64,000 bases of DNA from Alkalibacterium sp. (GCA_020832185.1 JAFIFE010000021.1:1-64000), one strand, 5' to 3'. Numbered from the stretch's first letter, positions 8,463 through 17,298 are shown. Made by a program: numbers and translations. Notes: generated from the letters alone by a model not told the origin.

Positions 8463-10154
8463 ATGAAAAATAGAAGTAAAGTTTGGGCAACTGGCCTGCT
8501 TTCACTATTTTTAGTCTTTACTGCCAACGAAGAAGTATCCGCTCAGGAAAATGATGATAATGAAGATTTTTCGTTAACAATTTTCCATACCAACGATATG
8601 CATGCCAATATAGATGACTTTGGTAAAATTGCCTATTTTCTGGATGAAAAAAGAGCGGACGCTGATCATTCACTCTATTTGGATGCTGGAGATATTTTCA
8701 GCGGTAATCCAGTAGTCGACTTATTAGATGGAATTCCAATGATCGAGCTGTTGAATGAAATGAATCTTGACCTAATGACTGTAGGTAATCACGAATTTGA
8801 TTATGGTCAGGATGTCTTCCAAAACAGACGTGATGAATCTGATTTTAACTGGATCTCAGCAAATACTGGAATAGCAGATCCGACTATTCCGATAGAAGAA
8901 TTAGCTCCATATGAACTGTTCGAGTTTGATGGCGTGAGCGTGGGTGTTTTTGGTTTGACACAGAATCCTCCGGCTACAAGTCCATCTGGTATAGTAGGGC
9001 TGGAATTTTATGATTATGTTGAAACAGCTGAAGCATACAGTTACTTACGCGATGAAGTGGATATTTTAATTGCACTTAACCACATCGGTATTTCTGCAGA
9101 TCGTAGATTAGCCGAGTCGGTTGACTTTTTTGACGTCATCATTGGCGGGCACTCACATACCACTCTGAGTACGCCTGAAATAGTGAATGGGACGCCTATA
9201 GCACATTCTGGAAGCAATGCACGTAATGTAGGGATATTAAATCTTACATTTGATGCAGAGACAGGTGATGTGTCAGTTGAAGGAACGATGCAGCCAGTAA
9301 ACCAGCTTGATGATAACTTGGTCAATAGTAACGTTCAATCAATTGTTGATCAATACAATGCACAGGCTGATGAATTACTTTCAGAGGTTTTAGGGTATAC
9401 AAATACCGGACTTAATCGTGACCGCAGATGGGAAATGGATGTGGCTTTAGGAAACATGATTACGGACGCACTTCGTAATTTTGCTAATACTGATATCGCT
9501 ATTACCAATAATGGAGGAATTCGTGCAAGTATTACTCCCGGAGACATTACGGCTCGTGATATCTTTACAGTAGACCCATTCGGGAACTCAATTACTATCC
9601 TGGAAATGACAGGACAGGATTTGAAAGATATTATCGCTTATTCTTATGAAAGATCATTAGATAGTTACGGCGCGCAGATTGATCTCCAGACGTCAGGACT
9701 GAACTATATCATTTATACGGATGATAATGGTCTATATGCTGATTCTGACTTGTTCTTAAACGGGGAACTATTAGATATGGATCAGACATATACTATCGCA
9801 ACAAACAACTTTATAGTTGAAGGTGGCGATGGGTATGATTTCTCTCAAGGAACCATTATACAAGAAGATGCCGGACAGGTTACTAATGCTTTGATTCAGT
9901 TCGTTCAGGAGACGACTGAATTAGAAGGTGCAGTAGACTATCCTGAGACAGAAGGGCGTATTCAGACTATGCCGCTGACTGAGAGAGAAATAGACGAACC
10001 GGTCTTTTCACATCCGAGAGATAAGGCACCTGGACAACGTAAAAACGAGGGGCATCCAAGAGACTTTGCACCTGGACAGCAAAAAGATGAAAATCACCCA
10101 AGCATGTCAGCACCAGGGCGTCAAAAACAGACGAATCATCCTGGGAATAAATAA
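8463..10154 (+). CDS. Secreted 5'-nucleotidase (UshA/YfkN family) with C-terminal 14-residue repeats
   Basis: This exported metallophosphoesterase probably dephosphorylates nucleotides outside the cell. I chose the ATG at 8463 because GAGGAG precedes it and a signal peptide follows (MKNRSKVW, hydrophobic core, VSA|QE cleavage near residue 27). The catalytic domain shows IFHTNDMHAN, DAGDIFSGN, GNHEFDYG and GGHSHT. The C-terminal nucleotidase domain has NNGGIRASI and GGDGYDF. Residues 517-563 are three 14-residue repeats of the form HPxxxAPGxxKxxx plus a fourth HPGNK. There is no LPXTG sorting signal. The protein is 563 residues long and followed by a terminator. Confidence 0.92.
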   Translation: MKNRSKVWATGLLSLFLVFTANEEVSAQENDDNEDFSLTIFHTNDMHANIDDFGKIAYFLDEKRADADHSLYLDAGDIFSGNPVVDLLDGIPMIELLNEMNLDLMTVGNHEFDYGQDVFQNRRDESDFNWISANTGIADPTIPIEELAPYELFEFDGVSVGVFGLTQNPPATSPSGIVGLEFYDYVETAEAYSYLRDEVDILIALNHIGISADRRLAESVDFFDVIIGGHSHTTLSTPEIVNGTPIAHSGSNARNVGILNLTFDAETGDVSVEGTMQPVNQLDDNLVNSNVQSIVDQYNAQADELLSEVLGYTNTGLNRDRRWEMDVALGNMITDALRNFANTDIAITNNGGIRASITPGDITARDIFTVDPFGNSITILEMTGQDLKDIIAYSYERSLDSYGAQIDLQTSGLNYIIYTDDNGLYADSDLFLNGELLDMDQTYTIATNNFIVEGGDGYDFSQGTIIQEDAGQVTNALIQFVQETTELEGAVDYPETEGRIQTMPLTEREIDEPVFSHPRDKAPGQRKNEGHPRDFAPGQQKDENHPSMSAPGRQKQTNHPGNK

Positions 10155-10206
10155 AAGACAGAAAAATTAAAAAGCAGAGGAATGACTTTTCTGATTTTTA
10201 AGTATT

Positions 10207-10258
10207 AAAAAAGGCTCCAGTCCAGTATCTGATAAGGATACTGGGCTGGAGCCTTTTG
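10207..10258 (+). terminator. Bidirectional terminator between the nucleotidase and transporter genes
   Basis: A 21-bp stem starting AAAAGGCTCCAGTCCAGTATC, with one G-U pair, is flanked by A and T runs. It can serve the nucleotidase gene on the plus strand and the transporter gene on the minus strand. Confidence 0.9.
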
Positions 10259-10292
10259 CTTTATTATCATTACATTTTCGTATGCAGTGCTG

Positions 10293-11603
10293 TTACAGTA
10301 TGACTGCACCAATGATCCCAAATATCATAATTGGAATATCGAAATGTGAGAAGGTTGGAACACAGGTGTCCCAGATATGATCATGCTGGCCGTCGACGTT
10401 TAGTCCGGCTGTGGGTCCGAGTGTGCTGTCTGAAGCAGGTGAACCTGCATCGCCTAGAGCTGCTGCGGATCCTATCAGTAAAATAGTTGCGGCAGGACTA
10501 AAGCCTAATTCCAATGCAAGCGGCACATAAATAGCTGCTATGATTGGAATTGTACCAAATGATGTCCCTATCCCCATGGTAATAAATAAACCAAGGACGA
10601 TCATTCCTGTTGCGGCAAAGAACTGATTGTCTCCAATAATCCCTGTTACCGAACTAACCAGTGTTTCAACACCGCCAGTGGCACGAATAACATCCCCATA
10701 TCCTGAGGCAACTAACATAACAAAGGCGATAAAGCCCATCATACTAATGCCATCTTTTACCATTCCATCAAGGTTAGTCCATTTAATCGCTCCGCCTAGA
10801 ATCATTATGGCAAGACCTAAAATAGCACCTAATACAAGAGAGCCAATTGCCAATTGAACAACTAAGGCAGAAACGGCTCCAATGAGAGCAAAAATATGTG
10901 TTTTATTCAAAACAACTTCTTCTTCATCTTGATCTTTATACCCAAACTTTACACCTGTCTGGTCATCGTATTCTCTCGGTTTACGGTAAGTAATCAGTAC
11001 GGCAATCAATAGACCCACTAACATGGCTAAGCCTGGAATCCACAATATTTGCCAAATCTGAACATCGCCAATGTCCATTCCGCTTAAGGCCATTTCATCT
11101 CGAATAATATTGTGGAAAATCAATCCATATCCTACAGGAATAGTAATATATGCTGCTTTAAGCCCGAATGTCAAAGCGGTAGCAACTGCTCGTCTATCTA
11201 TGTTCAGTTTATTCATCACTGCAATGAGTGGAGGAATAAGTATCGGAATAAATGCGATATGAACAGGGATCAGGTTTTGAGAAAACAGACTGATAAACGC
11301 TATAATGAAAACCAGCGTTCTTCCTGTACCTTTCATACTTTTCGATAATTTCTGAGTAATGATTTTGGCAGCACCCGTTCTGTGAATAGCCGCAGCCAGC
11401 GCGCCTAGTAATATGTAGTTCAACGCAGTTTCTGCATTTCCTCCCATACCACCGATCAGCGTTTCCATAGTATCCATCAATGACATTCCGGATACTAATC
11501 CGCCTACAATAGCGGCAACTATCAATGCAAGCAGTACATTCAGTTTAAATAACGATAAACCTACCATGACTACTACTGATATTAATACTGGATTTGTTAA
11601 CAC
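10293..11603 (-). CDS. NhaC/YuiF-type Na+/H+ antiporter or amino-acid transporter
   Basis: The product of 436 residues has about 11-12 hydrophobic helices and belongs to the NhaC/Na_H_antiporter ion-transporter superfamily (YuiF-like). Motifs include FSQNLIPVHIAFIPILIPPL and, near the C-terminus, GDAGSPASDSTLGPTAGLN. Substrate could be Na+/H+ or an amino acid; family members of both kinds exist. The upstream in-frame TTG at 11630 is less likely than GTG at 11603, which has AAAGGAG 8 nt before it. The gene stands alone on the minus strand. A Na+/H+ role would suit a salt- or alkali-tolerant organism. Confidence 0.85.
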   Translation of the reverse strand: MLTNPVLISVVVMVGLSLFKLNVLLALIVAAIVGGLVSGMSLMDTMETLIGGMGGNAETALNYILLGALAAAIHRTGAAKIITQKLSKSMKGTGRTLVFIIAFISLFSQNLIPVHIAFIPILIPPLIAVMNKLNIDRRAVATALTFGLKAAYITIPVGYGLIFHNIIRDEMALSGMDIGDVQIWQILWIPGLAMLVGLLIAVLITYRKPREYDDQTGVKFGYKDQDEEEVVLNKTHIFALIGAVSALVVQLAIGSLVLGAILGLAIMILGGAIKWTNLDGMVKDGISMMGFIAFVMLVASGYGDVIRATGGVETLVSSVTGIIGDNQFFAATGMIVLGLFITMGIGTSFGTIPIIAAIYVPLALELGFSPAATILLIGSAAALGDAGSPASDSTLGPTAGLNVDGQHDHIWDTCVPTFSHFDIPIMIFGIIGAVIL

Positions 11604-11778
11604 TTTCTCACTCCTTTGCGAATATTTCAAATCAAATTTTAATGAACAAGGTCTATAGTACCATAATTAAGCTAAATCGTAAAAGATATGAATCCGAGAT
11701 AAAGTAAATTAAACGCTGCAACCTACCATAATACAATAAGTGTGTGATTCGTATTAAATAAAAGAATCGAAGCTAAAA

Positions 11779-11814
11779 GAAATCCCTCCCCATTCAAATT
11801 AAATGAGGAGGGAT
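11779..11814 (-). terminator. Terminator of the DUF378 gene
   Basis: On the minus strand AATCCCTCCTCATTT pairs with its near complement across a 6-nt loop and is followed by TTTCTTTT. It lies 19 nt past the DUF378 stop. The rest of 11631-11778 holds no gene that I can see. Confidence 0.78.
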
Positions 11815-11832
11815 TAGTGAGTATCTGATTGA

Positions 11833-12066
11833 TTAAGTTCTTCTATTGGTTGTAGTATCGTCATCATACCCTCTAGGCCCATATGTCAAGTACTTGAGGC
11901 AATAAAGAGCAGCTAAACCTACAAGGACATAAACGATTCTTGCAAGAATATTATCTTGTCCACCAAAGATCTCAGCAACCAAGTCAAATTGAATAAGTCC
12001 CACGAGAAGCCAGTTGACCCCACCAATGATCAAGATAACTAAGGCGATTCTATCTAGAGTTTTCAT
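11833..12066 (-). CDS. DUF378 family small membrane protein
   Basis: The 77-residue protein has the DUF378 signature: an N-terminal MKTLDRIALVILIIGGVNW helix, then LVGLIQFDLV and a second helix (RIVYVLVGLAALY). The short polar tail is Asp/Thr/Arg-rich. Function is unknown; the family is widespread in Firmicutes. The start is preceded by GAGGAGG. A TATAAT-like box lies about 17 nt upstream, so its promoter is intact although the IS110 element begins only some 50 bp behind it. Confidence 0.9.
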   Translation of the reverse strand: MKTLDRIALVILIIGGVNWLLVGLIQFDLVAEIFGGQDNILARIVYVLVGLAALYCLKYLTYGPRGYDDDTTTNRRT

Positions 12067-12118
12067 TATCCTAACCTCCTCGTATTATATATTTATAGTT
12101 AATCATTTAAGTTAGTTT

Positions 12119-12384
12119 TGCTTGGATATTCTGGGATATTCCCTAATAATGGAGCCATGGAATAGGTCCACCGGGAATCTGCTTTTCCTCCTTGTAGATA
12201 ATCTACATTTTAAAGTCTGTATCCCGGCAAATCGGTGTACTTTAAACGCATAAGCTGTACGTGATTGATTCGACGACTAGCGTCGTAGCGCTAGAGGTGT
12301 GGCTGTCAGCTCTTTCTATACTGTACTCATTCGCGAGGTTGAGGCATACGATTTGTTTTAGGGGTATCCCAGAGTATCTAAGCA
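12119..12384 (+). ncRNA. Putative structured RNA (bridge RNA candidate) of the IS110 element
   Basis: The non-coding stretch before the transposase is closed by a 20-bp stem. Positions 12119-12138 pair with 12365-12384 without a break; two of the pairs are G-U on the plus strand and would be A-C on the minus strand. This points to a plus-strand RNA. Inside are further helices: CCGGGA/TCCCGG enclosing GTAGA/TCTAC (about 12171-12230), and CGACG/CGTCG (about 12270-12285). IS110 elements encode in this position a bridge RNA that pairs with target and donor DNA. Transcript ends and guide loops could not be set by eye. Confidence 0.6.
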
Positions 12385-12416
12385 TATTCCAAATTCAAAG
12401 AAAGGAGGTCCTTTCC

Positions 12417-13670
12417 ATGAAATTGTTCATCGGTTTAGATGTGAGCTCTACTAAGTTAGACACGTGTTTTCTAACAAGTGACTCCACTATTTTATTTGAG
12501 ACATCTGTCTCCAACGATCTATTAGGTGCCAGTGAAATCAAAGAGCAAACGCTTGACTATATCAAGCAGTTTACTTTCACTCGTGTAGTCATTGGCATGG
12601 AAGCTACAGGGAAATATAGTTCTCTTTTAGCCTTGTTTTTCCATGAAGACGAGGAACTACGTTCCCATGGTGTAGAAACAACGGTCGAGAATCCGCGTAA
12701 TATCCAACGTTTCATGAAAGTCTTTACAGAAGATAAAAACGATCGGCTTGATGCTTTTCATATCGCTGATTATTTACGGCTTGAACGTTTCAATACATCC
12801 CCGATCAAGGAAGAGCAATATGTTGCGCTTCAATCCTTAACTCGTGCCCGTTTTGAGCTTATCCAGGATATGACACGTACAAAGCAACACTTCTTGAATA
12901 TTCTATACATGAAATGTAATGTCTTACAACATGAATTAAAGTCTGAAAAGGGCTCAACTTCTGCGTTCAGCTCAACGATAATCGAGCTATTCACAACTGA
13001 ATATACACTTGACGACATTGGTTACATGCCTCTTGAACAATTAGTAGACTTACTACAAGAGAAAGGACGCGGGCGATTCAGACAACCCGAGAACTTGGCT
13101 AAGCGACTTCAAAAGGCTGTCAGAAATTCCTATCGCTTAGGTAAAACAGTGCAGAATTCTATTGATAGCGTCCTGGCCTCTCAAGTCAGAATAATCCGGA
13201 CCTATAAGGAAGAAATAAAGGCCTTGGATAAAGCAATTGTAGCTATTCTGGATGTCATTCCAGAGTCGAAGAGTTTACTCAGTATCCCTGGCGTTGGACC
13301 TGTGTATACCGCCGGTATACTCGCAGAAGTTGGTCAAATTGATCGATTCGCCACTCAAGCTAAGTTAGCTAAATACGCAGGTTTATATTGGCCAAAAAAT
13401 CAATCTGGTAATTTTGAAAAAGAATCAACACCACTTTCCAAACAGGGGAATCGCTATCTGCGTTATTACTTAATTGAAGCCACCAATTCAGTAAAACGTC
13501 ACCTCCCTGAATATTCTGAGTATTACCAGAAAAAGTTCCAGGAAGTACCAAAACATCAGCATAAACGAGCTCTCGCATTGACCGCTAGAAAATTTGTGCG
13601 TTTGGTGGATAAACAACTACGAGACCACCAACTCTACACGCCACCTAGGAGCGTGATAGAGCGTTCTTAA
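12417..13670 (+). CDS. IS110 family transposase (DEDD)
   Basis: The 417-residue recombinase has the RuvC-like DEDD domain at its N-terminus: GLDVSSTKLD (first Asp), GMEATGKYS (Glu), and DKNDRLDAFHIADYLR (last Asp residues). The C-terminal Transposase_20 domain has SIPGVGPVYTAGILAEVG and the serine-bearing STPLSKQGNRYLRYYL. IS110 enzymes combine these two active sites and are guided by a bridge RNA. The ATG at 12417 has AAAGGAGG upstream; the frame is open further up, but that part is the non-coding RNA region. No frameshift is visible, so the element looks intact. Confidence 0.93.
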   Translation: MKLFIGLDVSSTKLDTCFLTSDSTILFETSVSNDLLGASEIKEQTLDYIKQFTFTRVVIGMEATGKYSSLLALFFHEDEELRSHGVETTVENPRNIQRFMKVFTEDKNDRLDAFHIADYLRLERFNTSPIKEEQYVALQSLTRARFELIQDMTRTKQHFLNILYMKCNVLQHELKSEKGSTSAFSSTIIELFTTEYTLDDIGYMPLEQLVDLLQEKGRGRFRQPENLAKRLQKAVRNSYRLGKTVQNSIDSVLASQVRIIRTYKEEIKALDKAIVAILDVIPESKSLLSIPGVGPVYTAGILAEVGQIDRFATQAKLAKYAGLYWPKNQSGNFEKESTPLSKQGNRYLRYYLIEATNSVKRHLPEYSEYYQKKFQEVPKHQHKRALALTARKFVRLVDKQLRDHQLYTPPRSVIERS

Positions 13671-13704
13671 ACGAACGACGCAAAGTCCTTAGCCCCCTTT
13701 GTTA

Positions 13705-13722
13705 AGAGAACTTAAGTTCTCT
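13705..13722. repeat. 18-bp perfect palindrome 3' of the transposase
   Basis: AGAGAACTTAAGTTCTCT is perfectly symmetrical and lies 34 bp after the transposase stop. It could be a hairpin ending transposase transcription, although only ATAATAAG follows, or a feature of the right end of the element. The rest of the gap to the NUDIX gene (13723-14060) holds weak hairpins (13862-13900; AGAGC/GCTCT near 13925-13942; AGACTA/TAGTCT near 14000-14018) and no gene that I can support. Confidence 0.55.
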
Positions 13723-14060
13723 ATAATAAGTGGGTTTATTCAAAGCAGCCATTTTTCATTAACTTCTATCGTAGAATGCATTTCTTATAGTTGACTTAAT
13801 ACCATAAGACTTTCTATTTAATTTATTCATCATCAGTATAGGATTACAGAACAGTAAAGTCGACTGTAACGACTCGACTGGACACTGTTTTTTTACAGTC
13901 AATAAAAAGTGGATAATAGTGACAGAGAGCCAAATATAGCTCTAATTAAAAGATAAAAACGTTACAAAGTGATATACTGGATAAAACGTCTAATTGGAGA
14001 CTAGTACTGATAGTCTAGTAGACAGTTAGAGTGATTCCACTAAATAAGGGGGTGGCGATT

Positions 14061-14519
14061 ATGAGTGAGCAAGTGATTTTAACGAATATGTGTCTGATAC
14101 GTGATCACAAGCAAAGAGTCGTTCTGCAAGATAGGCAAAGTACTGTCTGGTCTGGAATGACATTTCCAGGTGGGAAAATTGAATACAGAGAATCGTTTAA
14201 AGAAGCAGTTGTGAGAGAAGTCTATGAAGAAACTGGTTTAATGATTACACATCCTGTTCTGGTAGGGACAAAACAGTTTCAAACAGATAACGATGAGCGA
14301 TACATCGTATTCCTCTATCAAGCAACACAATTCACGGGAGAATTGCGTTCTTCTATAGAAGGAGACGTTTTTTGGGTCAATGAATCAGAACTGAGTGACT
14401 ACACACTCGCTCCAGATTTACTGGATATGTATAAAGTAATGGTGTCTGATGACTTGACCGAATTCTATTATGAACATAACGAGGGGGAAGGAGCAGGCTG
14501 GATAAAACGACTGCTTTGA
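14061..14519 (+). CDS. NUDIX hydrolase, MutT/8-oxo-dGTPase-like
   Basis: The 152-residue enzyme probably hydrolyses an oxidised nucleoside triphosphate or related diphosphate. The NUDIX box is complete: G38, E44 and REVYEETGL (52-60), with the metal ligands E56 and E57. The ATG at 14061 has AAGGGGGTGG upstream; the frame up to 14031 has no such site. It forms a single-gene unit between the IS110 element and a strong terminator. Substrate cannot be told from sequence. Confidence 0.9.
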   Translation: MSEQVILTNMCLIRDHKQRVVLQDRQSTVWSGMTFPGGKIEYRESFKEAVVREVYEETGLMITHPVLVGTKQFQTDNDERYIVFLYQATQFTGELRSSIEGDVFWVNESELSDYTLAPDLLDMYKVMVSDDLTEFYYEHNEGEGAGWIKRLL

Positions 14520-14649
14520 TGCGTGCTGGCTTCTTCCTGGATATATAGACATTGAATAAGTAGTGTTACGAATAAGAGGAGAATACATAGGACTAGAAAC
14601 GTGAAATGATTCAGTTCTCTAGTGAAATTAATAATGACTATGTTCAAAT

Positions 14650-14694
14650 AAGGCCCATCGACTTTAGAGATTGCTCACAGTCGATGGGCCTTTA
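14650..14694 (+). terminator. Terminator of the NUDIX gene
   Basis: A perfect AAGGCCCATCGACT stem with a 15-nt loop is followed by TTTATATG. The space between the gene and this hairpin (14520-14649) shows nothing else. Confidence 0.82.
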
Positions 14695-14804
14695 TATGAG
14701 AAAATGAAAGAGGTGCAGAAAAAGCAGATAGTTCATTGGAAAGTTGACTTTAAGTAAGTAAAGATAGTATGCTAGTTAACAGTGTATTAAAGGAGAAGAT
14801 GAGA

Positions 14805-15680
14805 ATGAACACGATACTATCACTATTAGATCTAATTTATGATGCGAGTTACTTAATCATGCCCATTTTTATTGTATTGCTGGTATTTAATTCAGGGATC
14901 AGTGAACACCCTAAGACGATTTTTGAGACAATCAAAACAAATTGGGGATATTTCCTGCGTCTAGTCCTTTTTAATAACATTGCGCTTCCCGTGTTGTTAT
15001 GGGTACTTCTGCAATTTATTCCGATCGATCCCGTTTACACCATCGGGTTTGTCATTTTATTTTTATGCGCCGGAGCATCGACAGTGATCGCTTTTGTACA
15101 ATCGACGCAAAACAAAATAACGTATGCAGTTACAACAATGATTTTACTTACATTATCAACTGTTGTTATATTGCCGATATTGCTTCCGCTAATGATCGAT
15201 GGAGCTGAAATCACTTCTTCTGAGCTAGTTGGAAGTTTAGTAGCAAGCATCGTGATTCCGCTGGCAGTAGGCTCAGCATTAAGATTGTTTATTGAGGACG
15301 TTGCAATCAAGATAAAACCTTTCACACTTAAAACTCAAAAAATACTGATGAACATAGCCGTTTATGGAATGATGTTAGGTCTATTTCCTGAACTTGTTCA
15401 ATTAGTTGGGAGCGGAGTAATTACGACGAGTATTGTAATCATTCTGTCCTCAGCGTTTGTTGGTTATATGATCGAAATGAAAAATCCAGATAAAGCGATG
15501 CAGCTGACCTCTTTGTTTGCAGCTGGACAACGCAATGGGGCAGTTGCTTTTGCAGTGGTCATTAATAATTTTGCAGATCCTACTATCTTTTTGACTATAG
15601 CCATTACAACGATGATCAGCACAGTACTGTTCAGCGCTGTCTCAAGTTACATGGGGAAGCTTAGTTTAAAAAAAGCTTAA
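14805..15680 (+). CDS. BASS/SBF-like (bile acid:sodium symporter type) membrane transporter
   Basis: The product of 291 residues has 9-10 hydrophobic helices. The GQRNGAVAFAVVINNF segment near the C-terminus resembles the conserved G-R-N motif of the bile acid/arsenite/sodium symporter (BASS) fold, and the polar break in the middle fits the same fold. The substrate is unknown. An ATG at 14799 lies only 3 nt after AAAGGAG; the ATG at 14805 gives the usual spacing of 9 nt, so I chose it. It is a single-gene unit ended by a hairpin at 15746-15782. Confidence 0.75.
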   Translation: MNTILSLLDLIYDASYLIMPIFIVLLVFNSGISEHPKTIFETIKTNWGYFLRLVLFNNIALPVLLWVLLQFIPIDPVYTIGFVILFLCAGASTVIAFVQSTQNKITYAVTTMILLTLSTVVILPILLPLMIDGAEITSSELVGSLVASIVIPLAVGSALRLFIEDVAIKIKPFTLKTQKILMNIAVYGMMLGLFPELVQLVGSGVITTSIVIILSSAFVGYMIEMKNPDKAMQLTSLFAAGQRNGAVAFAVVINNFADPTIFLTIAITTMISTVLFSAVSSYMGKLSLKKA

Positions 15681-15745
15681 AGAGAAAGCAGTATTGAAAA
15701 CAGAATGAAATGTAAACACCATGAATTTAAAGAGACATCATTTCA

Positions 15746-15782
15746 TAATAGGCCATCGGCTTTTGAACCCATGGCCTATTAA
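15746..15782. terminator. Bidirectional hairpin between the transporter and AlkD-like genes
   Basis: An AATAGGCCAT stem with a 13-nt loop lies between two convergent genes and overlaps neither. T-runs are short, so it is a weaker call than the other terminators. Confidence 0.6.
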
Positions 15783-15786
15783 TGGA

Positions 15787-16452
15787 TTAGTGAGGCAAGT
15801 ATTTAATCCCTTCTCTAATACTCAGCGGATGCAGATCATCTTTGTATTTTGAAATGAATGCGTTAACCCATTCAGGATCAGTTTTGCTGTAATCTCTCAG
15901 TATCCATCCGATGGCTTTATTAATAAAAAACTCATCAGTATTAAAATTATTAATAATGATCGCTTCTAACAAAGCCGTATTCATTGCCTCTTTTCTGAGA
16001 CGCTGATGATTGATGGCGATTCGTCTGAGCCATATGTTAGAATCTGTACTCCATTCCATCATGATGTCATTTACTGAAGGGAAGGTCTTAGCGATAGTTC
16101 CAACGACTTTATCTAAACTATCAATGGTATCCCACCAGGATTTCTTCAGAGCCAGTTTCTTTAAAATCGCTATATCGTCAGGGGTCAGACTGGTTTTCAT
16201 CATATTTAGATAGTCGCAGGCAATATACTGACATTCTCTGTAAGGCTGATTCCACAGAAAATCGATCACTTGCCAATCGACGTTTTTTTTCGTTTTGGCT
16301 GCTGCTAGAAAAGAGGCTGCAAGCTTTCTTCTTTTGACTGATTGTATTCCGAGAAAGCTGAACTGATTGCGCATATATTTTTCCATTTGAACTGCTTGTG
16401 ACGAATTACGGTTTGCCACCAAAGTGTCCATCAATTCGTTTTTGTTCATCAT
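15787..16452 (-). CDS. DNA alkylation repair protein, AlkD-like
   Basis: The 221-residue all-helical protein belongs to the HEAT-like-repeat DNA glycosylases that remove N3- and N7-alkylated purines. Conserved parts are KKSWWDTIDSLDK (the Trp and Asp of the active cleft), WLRRIAINHQ and FFINKAIGWILRDYSK. The start is one of two adjacent ATG codons after AAGGAG; the first is used here, the second (16449) is equally possible. It stands alone on the minus strand. Confidence 0.92.
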   Translation of the reverse strand: MMNKNELMDTLVANRNSSQAVQMEKYMRNQFSFLGIQSVKRRKLAASFLAAAKTKKNVDWQVIDFLWNQPYRECQYIACDYLNMMKTSLTPDDIAILKKLALKKSWWDTIDSLDKVVGTIAKTFPSVNDIMMEWSTDSNIWLRRIAINHQRLRKEAMNTALLEAIIINNFNTDEFFINKAIGWILRDYSKTDPEWVNAFISKYKDDLHPLSIREGIKYLPH

Positions 16453-16685
16453 CCCTGCTCCTTACCAATGAATTCCTTTATGCTAAAAGTCTACCATGAT
16501 TCCGTGAAACTTAGAATGGATAACCTGTGATCTATGCGATTACTCGGAGAAAAGAAGAAGAACATTTTCTTAAAAAATAATAAAAAAAGAGCATAAGTAT
16601 TGGATTGACTGCTTACTTAAAGTATAATTCACAGTACGATGCATTTTATCATACGTTCACAAAGTGGAATGGAGGAGAGAGAGGC

Positions 16686-16703
16686 ATGCGTCTCTTAAAA
16701 TAA
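16686..16703 (+). CDS. Five-codon leader ORF overlapping the next start
   Basis: After a strong GGAGGAG at 16670-16676 comes ATG-CGT-CTC-TTA-AAA-TAA, coding MRLLK. Its stop shares one base with the ATG of the following membrane protein (TAATG). This suggests translational coupling, since the downstream ATG has no site of its own. Too short for any homology test. Confidence 0.4.
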   Translation: MRLLK

Positions 16704-16894
16704 TGAACTATATTATGGATAACTGGTTAATTATTTTTATCATTTCAGTCCTGTTGATATACGGATTTGTAGCTTTAAAGGGCTCTCGATCTCCAAAAGA
16801 GAGAAATCAGGTGGTTATCAGATTGTTGTTGGGTGTCATCATGATGTATCTCATAGCCTTGTTCGTCCTTATCATATTAGGGATTTTAATGTAG
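16703..16894 (+). CDS. Small two-helix membrane protein (63 aa)
   Basis: I do not recognise a family. From the ATG at 16703 the product begins MNYIMDNWLIIF and has two membrane segments (about 6-24 and 38-60) separated by a basic loop (KGSRSPKERNQ). The frame is open from a GTG at 16664, but the GGAGGAG lies inside that extension, so the longer form is unlikely. Translation probably reaches this ATG by coupling to the five-codon leader. Confidence 0.55.
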   Translation: MNYIMDNWLIIFIISVLLIYGFVALKGSRSPKERNQVVIRLLLGVIMMYLIALFVLIILGILM

Positions 16895-16899
16895 GGTAG

Positions 16900-16922
16900 A
16901 AAAGAGGATCACCTTCTTTTGT
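16900..16922 (+). terminator. Possible terminator of the small membrane gene
   Basis: AAAAGAGG pairs with CCTTCTTTT across a 4-nt loop with one bulge. It is weak. The rest of the 400-bp gap to 17298 has inverted repeats too short to call and a possible promoter at 17160-17188. Confidence 0.4.
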
Positions 16923-17159
16923 CCAGCTGCATTTTTATTTTTATCTATTTAATTACAAATGTTATGTATGGCGTAATTCAAGAAACACACAGGGTAAATA
17001 ATCAAAAAAATTCTAATTAAAGGCCCATTAAGTGCATAATAAACAAACGATATGCATAGTCATACGATTTTTACTTAAGGAAGTATGATTATTTTAGCAC
17101 ATCTGTCCATTGTTAATTATTGCTGTATTTAAGGGTTATGAAATCCTTGAGCATCTCAC

Positions 17160-17188
17160 ATGACAAGCTGATAGGAACATAGTAAAAT
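17160..17188 (+). promoter_or_regulatory. Possible promoter of the MurE-like gene
   Basis: ATGACA (17160-17165) and TAAAAT (17183-17188) are 17 bp apart and lie about 110 bp before the ATG. The match to the consensus is moderate. Confidence 0.4.
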
Positions 17189-17298
17189 GGTAAGGGTGTA
17201 TTAATATACAAATATACGGGTCTTTCATTAGAAAAAAATAGGACGACTTTTAATATAAAGAAAATTACATAACACTAAAAGCTAGAGAGGAAAAAAGG

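Larger units (their letters stand above)
12119..13730 (+). mobile_element. IS110-family insertion sequence (ends approximate)
   Basis: The element holds a long left non-coding part (about 300 bp), one transposase gene and a short right part. That layout fits the IS110 subgroup, which has no terminal inverted repeats and carries its RNA on the left. The left limit is set at the start of the long stem, just behind the DUF378 promoter. The right limit is set after the palindrome at 13705-13722. Both limits are guesses, because IS110 members leave no clear repeats. Confidence 0.65.

Noticed and set aside
12261-12416. N-terminal extension of the IS110 transposase
   Set aside because: The frame is open by chance across the non-coding RNA region; the AAAGGAGG and the conserved GLDVSS start both favour 12417.
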